Under the pieces are notes generated by a model, which worked only from the letters and a program-made list of their open reading frames with translations, ran no database searches and was not told the origin of the DNA. This document shows positions 61,785 to 64,000 of a DNA stretch of 64,000 bases, piece after piece. The stretch comes from Chitinophaga alhagiae (GTDB taxonomy: Bacteria > Bacteroidota > Bacteroidia > Chitinophagales > Chitinophagaceae). The stretch covers positions 744,001 through 808,000 of the forward strand of contig NZ_QXMH01000002.1 in the NCBI RefSeq assembly GCF_003568665.1, written 5' to 3'. A program made the position numbers and the translations under genes. Numbering within the stretch: the first letter of the stretch is position 1; each line of letters begins with the position of its first letter.

Positions 61785-61997
61785 GGGGTGCAGTTTTAAG
61801 GCTCCAATTACCCTCCGAAAGTAACCAGATAAATCCATTTGCCCAATGAAGGCCCTGATCTTTTTTAAGCCGGGAAACGGTGTGCTGTAGCGACGGCGGC
61901 CGCTTGCGGCAAGTATTTTTACCACAGGCCAGGGAATTTCTCCATTGAACTGTAATATGGAACGGGGGGGCTGTTACCAGATACTTATATAAAATTG

Positions 61998-62019
61998 TAT
62001 TTTGTACGTACACGTAAAC
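61998..62019 (+). promoter_or_regulatory. Palindromic operator candidate before ilvD/edd-type gene
   Basis: TGTACGTACA (62003-62012) is a perfect 10-base palindrome 18 bases before the ATG, followed by GTAAACA (62014-62020), which resembles one arm of the operator at 7966-7975. It overlaps an AT-rich, promoter-like stretch (TTGTATTTTG). This suggests control by a sugar-acid-responsive repressor. Confidence 0.5.
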
Positions 62020-62029
62020 AGCACAACAC

Positions 62030-63742
62030 ATGCAAGAATCGCTCAGAAGCCGGCAGTGGTTTGGAAGAAAGGGGAAAGACGGGTTTATTTACCGCGCCTG
62101 GATGAAGAACCAGGGCATTCCGCCGGATGAGTTCAACGGCAAGCCTGTGATAGGCATCTGCAACACATGGTCTGAACTGACGCCCTGCAACGCGCATTTC
62201 AGGGAGCTGGCGGAGTCCGTAAAGCGCGGCATCCTGGAAGCCGGTGGTTTCCCGGTAGAGTTCCCGGTAATGTCTCTCGGGGAAACATTGATGAAGCCTA
62301 CGGCCATGCTATACCGCAACCTGGTGAGCATGGACGTGGAAGAATCTGTGCGCGCCAACCCGGTAGACGGGGTGGTGCTGCTCTGCGGGTGCGACAAAAC
62401 CACGCCTTCCCTGGTAATGGGCGCCTGCAGTGTAGACCTGCCGGCCATTGTTGTATCCGGCGGCGCCATGCTCACCGGCAAATACAATGGTCGGGATATT
62501 GGTACCAGCGATATCTGGCGGTTCACGGACGAAGTACGTTCCGGCGCCATGTCTGAAGAAGCGCTGAACCTGGCGGAAGCCGGTATGTGCCGCAGCCGCG
62601 GCCATTGCGCCGTAATGGGCACCGCTTCTTCCATGGCCTGCATGGTGGAGGCCCTTGGCCTCTCCCTGCCCGGCAACGCCGCTATTCCCGCCGCAGACGC
62701 AAGCCGCAAGGTACTGGCGCAGCTCTCCGGCCGCCGCATTACAGACATGGTGCGCAGCAATATAAAGTTGTCTGACATTCTCACACGGCAGGCGTTTGAA
62801 AATGCCATACGGGTAAACGCGGCCGTTGGCGGCTCCACCAATTTTGTGATACACCTGCTGGCCATAGCCGGCAGAATTGGCGTGGAGCTGGGCATGGACG
62901 ATTTTGACCGCCTTTCCGCCAACATCCCCCTCATTGCAAACCTGCAGCCTTCCGGTAAATATTTTATGGAAGACCTGTACTATGCCGGCGGACTGCCCGC
63001 CGTGATGCGGGAGCTGCTGCCCTGGCTGCATGCAGACGCGGTAACGGCCAACGGCAACACTGTACGGCAGAATGTGGAGAACGCCGTTTCCAATAACAGA
63101 GACGTGATAGCGCCGGTGGATGCGCCCTTCAACCCGCTCTCCGGCGTGGTGGTGCTGCGCGGCAACCTTTGCGAGGCGGGCGCGGTATTGAAGCCTTCCG
63201 CCGCCAGCCCGCGGCTGTTGCAGCATACCGGCAAGGCGGTAGTGTTCGAGAACATTGAAGATTATAAAGCGCGTATAGACGATCCGGCCCTGCCCGTAGA
63301 CGAGAACAGCATACTGGTGCTCAAGAACGTAGGCCCCAAAGGGTACCCCGGCATGCCGGAAGTGGGCAACATGAGCCTGCCCAAAAAACTGCTGGCAAAG
63401 GGCGTTACAGACATGGTGCGGATCTCTGACGGCAGGATGAGCGGCACCGGGTTTGGCACCGTTGTGCTGCACGTTTCTCCCGAGGCCGCCGCCGGCGGCA
63501 CGCTGGCCCTGGTAGAGAACGGTGACCTCATTGCGCTGGATGTGGCCGGCCGCTCCCTCCGCCTGCTGGTGGAAGAGGAGGTGCTGGCCCGCAGAAGGGC
63601 CGCCTGGCAGGCTGCTGAAAGCCCTTACCGCCGCGGCTATGTGCAATTGTACGTGCAGCATGTGGAGCAGGCGCACCTCGGCGCGGATTTCGATTTTCTA
63701 AAAGGAAGCTCCGGCAGCGAAGTGCTGCGGGACTCGCATTAA
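62030..63742 (+). CDS. IlvD/Edd family sugar-acid dehydratase (arabonate/xylonate type)
   Basis: A 570-residue iron-sulfur dehydratase of the cytoplasm. Cluster cysteines appear in GICNTWSELTPCN (C near 44), LLCGCDKTTPS (C near 123) and AGMCRSRGHCAVMGTASSM (C near 190). The C-terminal part has RISDGRMSGTGFGTVVLHVSPEAAAGG. FNGKPVIGICNTWSELTPCNAHFRELAESVKRG at the N-terminus and the length match sugar-acid dehydratases (L-arabonate or D-xylonate) more than the branched-chain enzyme IlvD. The product would be a 2-keto-3-deoxy sugar acid. It is followed after 14 bases by an SDR gene, so both probably act in one sugar-acid pathway under a palindromic operator. Confidence 0.9.
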   Translation: MQESLRSRQWFGRKGKDGFIYRAWMKNQGIPPDEFNGKPVIGICNTWSELTPCNAHFRELAESVKRGILEAGGFPVEFPVMSLGETLMKPTAMLYRNLVSMDVEESVRANPVDGVVLLCGCDKTTPSLVMGACSVDLPAIVVSGGAMLTGKYNGRDIGTSDIWRFTDEVRSGAMSEEALNLAEAGMCRSRGHCAVMGTASSMACMVEALGLSLPGNAAIPAADASRKVLAQLSGRRITDMVRSNIKLSDILTRQAFENAIRVNAAVGGSTNFVIHLLAIAGRIGVELGMDDFDRLSANIPLIANLQPSGKYFMEDLYYAGGLPAVMRELLPWLHADAVTANGNTVRQNVENAVSNNRDVIAPVDAPFNPLSGVVVLRGNLCEAGAVLKPSAASPRLLQHTGKAVVFENIEDYKARIDDPALPVDENSILVLKNVGPKGYPGMPEVGNMSLPKKLLAKGVTDMVRISDGRMSGTGFGTVVLHVSPEAAAGGTLALVENGDLIALDVAGRSLRLLVEEEVLARRRAAWQAAESPYRRGYVQLYVQHVEQAHLGADFDFLKGSSGSEVLRDSH

Positions 63743-63756
63743 CCGCAATCAGTAAA

Positions 63757-64000
63757 ATGGATAAACAGTCTTTCAAAGGAAAAGTAGCTATTGTAACCGG
63801 GGCCGGGCAAGGGATAGGATTTGACATAGCGCGGCAGCTGGCCGCGGAGGGCGCGGCCGTTATACTGAACGATATTGACGCCCAACTGGCGGAGAAAGCC
63901 GCGCAGCGGATCACCAACGCCAACGGCGCCTGTGTGCCGGTACCGGGCAATACGGCGGAACTGCCGGTGATACGCAGCATGGTGGCTACCGCTGTAAACA
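63757..64000 (+). CDS. SDR family oxidoreductase, N-terminal part (cut by window end)
   Basis: The frame opens with ATG at 63757 and stays open to the window end (81 codons). It starts MDKQSFKGKVAIVTGAGQGIG, with the cofactor loop TGAGQGIG of classical short-chain dehydrogenases, then LAAEGAAVILNDID, where the acidic residue at the end of strand 2 suggests NAD preference. It begins 14 bases after the IlvD/Edd-type dehydratase gene and is probably in the same operon, acting on the sugar acid or its precursor. The catalytic YxxxK lies beyond the window. Confidence 0.9.
   Translation, partial: MDKQSFKGKVAIVTGAGQGIGFDIARQLAAEGAAVILNDIDAQLAEKAAQRITNANGACVPVPGNTAELPVIRSMVATAVN

Overview
The window looks like chromosomal DNA of a GC-rich member of the Bacteroidota, most likely a Chitinophaga-like soil saprophyte. 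Evidence: two SusC/SusD pairs each preceded by an ECF sigma factor and a FecR anti-sigma factor; promoters of the TTTG / TAnnTTTG type instead of sigma70 boxes; SusC leaders of the Chitinophagaceae kind; and many secreted carbohydrate-active proteins. The genus is an inference. No rRNA, tRNA or CRISPR array was seen.

Layout. 1-7.6 kb: 3' end of mannonate dehydratase (uxuA), an NAD-binding protein, a thioredoxin-reductase-like flavoprotein with a palindromic operator, a YihY/BrkB membrane protein, a two-gene signalling unit (cNMP-domain histidine kinase plus a receiver/glutaredoxin-like/thioredoxin-reductase-like fusion) and a GntR/FCD regulator. 7.6-8.06 kb: an 11-bp periodic repeat and a perfect inverted-repeat operator. 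8.06-15.5 kb: a six-gene operon (beta-helix glycosidase, class III aminotransferase, enolase-superfamily sugar-acid dehydratase, SDR, ceramidase-like hydrolase, sodium symporter) ending at a strong bidirectional terminator; the GntR protein probably controls it. 15.6-28.2 kb: PQQ-type sugar dehydrogenase-cytochrome c, SMP-30 lactonase, acyl-CoA dehydrogenase, a GH130-CE15 fusion, an outer-membrane barrel receptor, an S41 peptidase and a secreted amidohydrolase.

28.3-41.9 kb is the most unusual part. Sigma, FecR, SusC and SusD are followed not by glycosidases but by a secreted protein with an internal duplication, a secreted protein carrying an ApbE-type flavinylation motif (D140-V-K-T-G-A-T146), a secreted FAD oxidoreductase and ApbE itself. 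The spacing (1-12 nt) suggests one transcript: a SusCD-coupled extracytoplasmic flavin redox module. 42-52 kb: a GNAT protein, an OsmC/ferredoxin-like fusion, a lipoprotein, and a second sigma/FecR/SusC/SusD set ending in a PhoPQ-activated-pathogenicity-related hydrolase. 52-55.5 kb: LysR regulator and Tat-exported phospholipase C.

55.5-58.2 kb is a visibly AT-richer accessory patch: an unidentified ORF remnant, a hypothetical protein whose 3' end is repeated in a 56-bp tandem array, a second copy of the 11-bp periodic element, a broken RHS-repeat remnant and a DUF1428 gene. 58.2-64 kb: TonB-dependent siderophore-type receptor, membrane adenylate/guanylate cyclase, and an IlvD/Edd sugar-acid dehydratase followed by an SDR cut by the window end. 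Several loci (uxuA, the enolase-superfamily dehydratase, IlvD/Edd, the glucuronoyl-esterase-like domain, PQQ dehydrogenase, lactonase) share a theme of uronic and aldonic acid metabolism.
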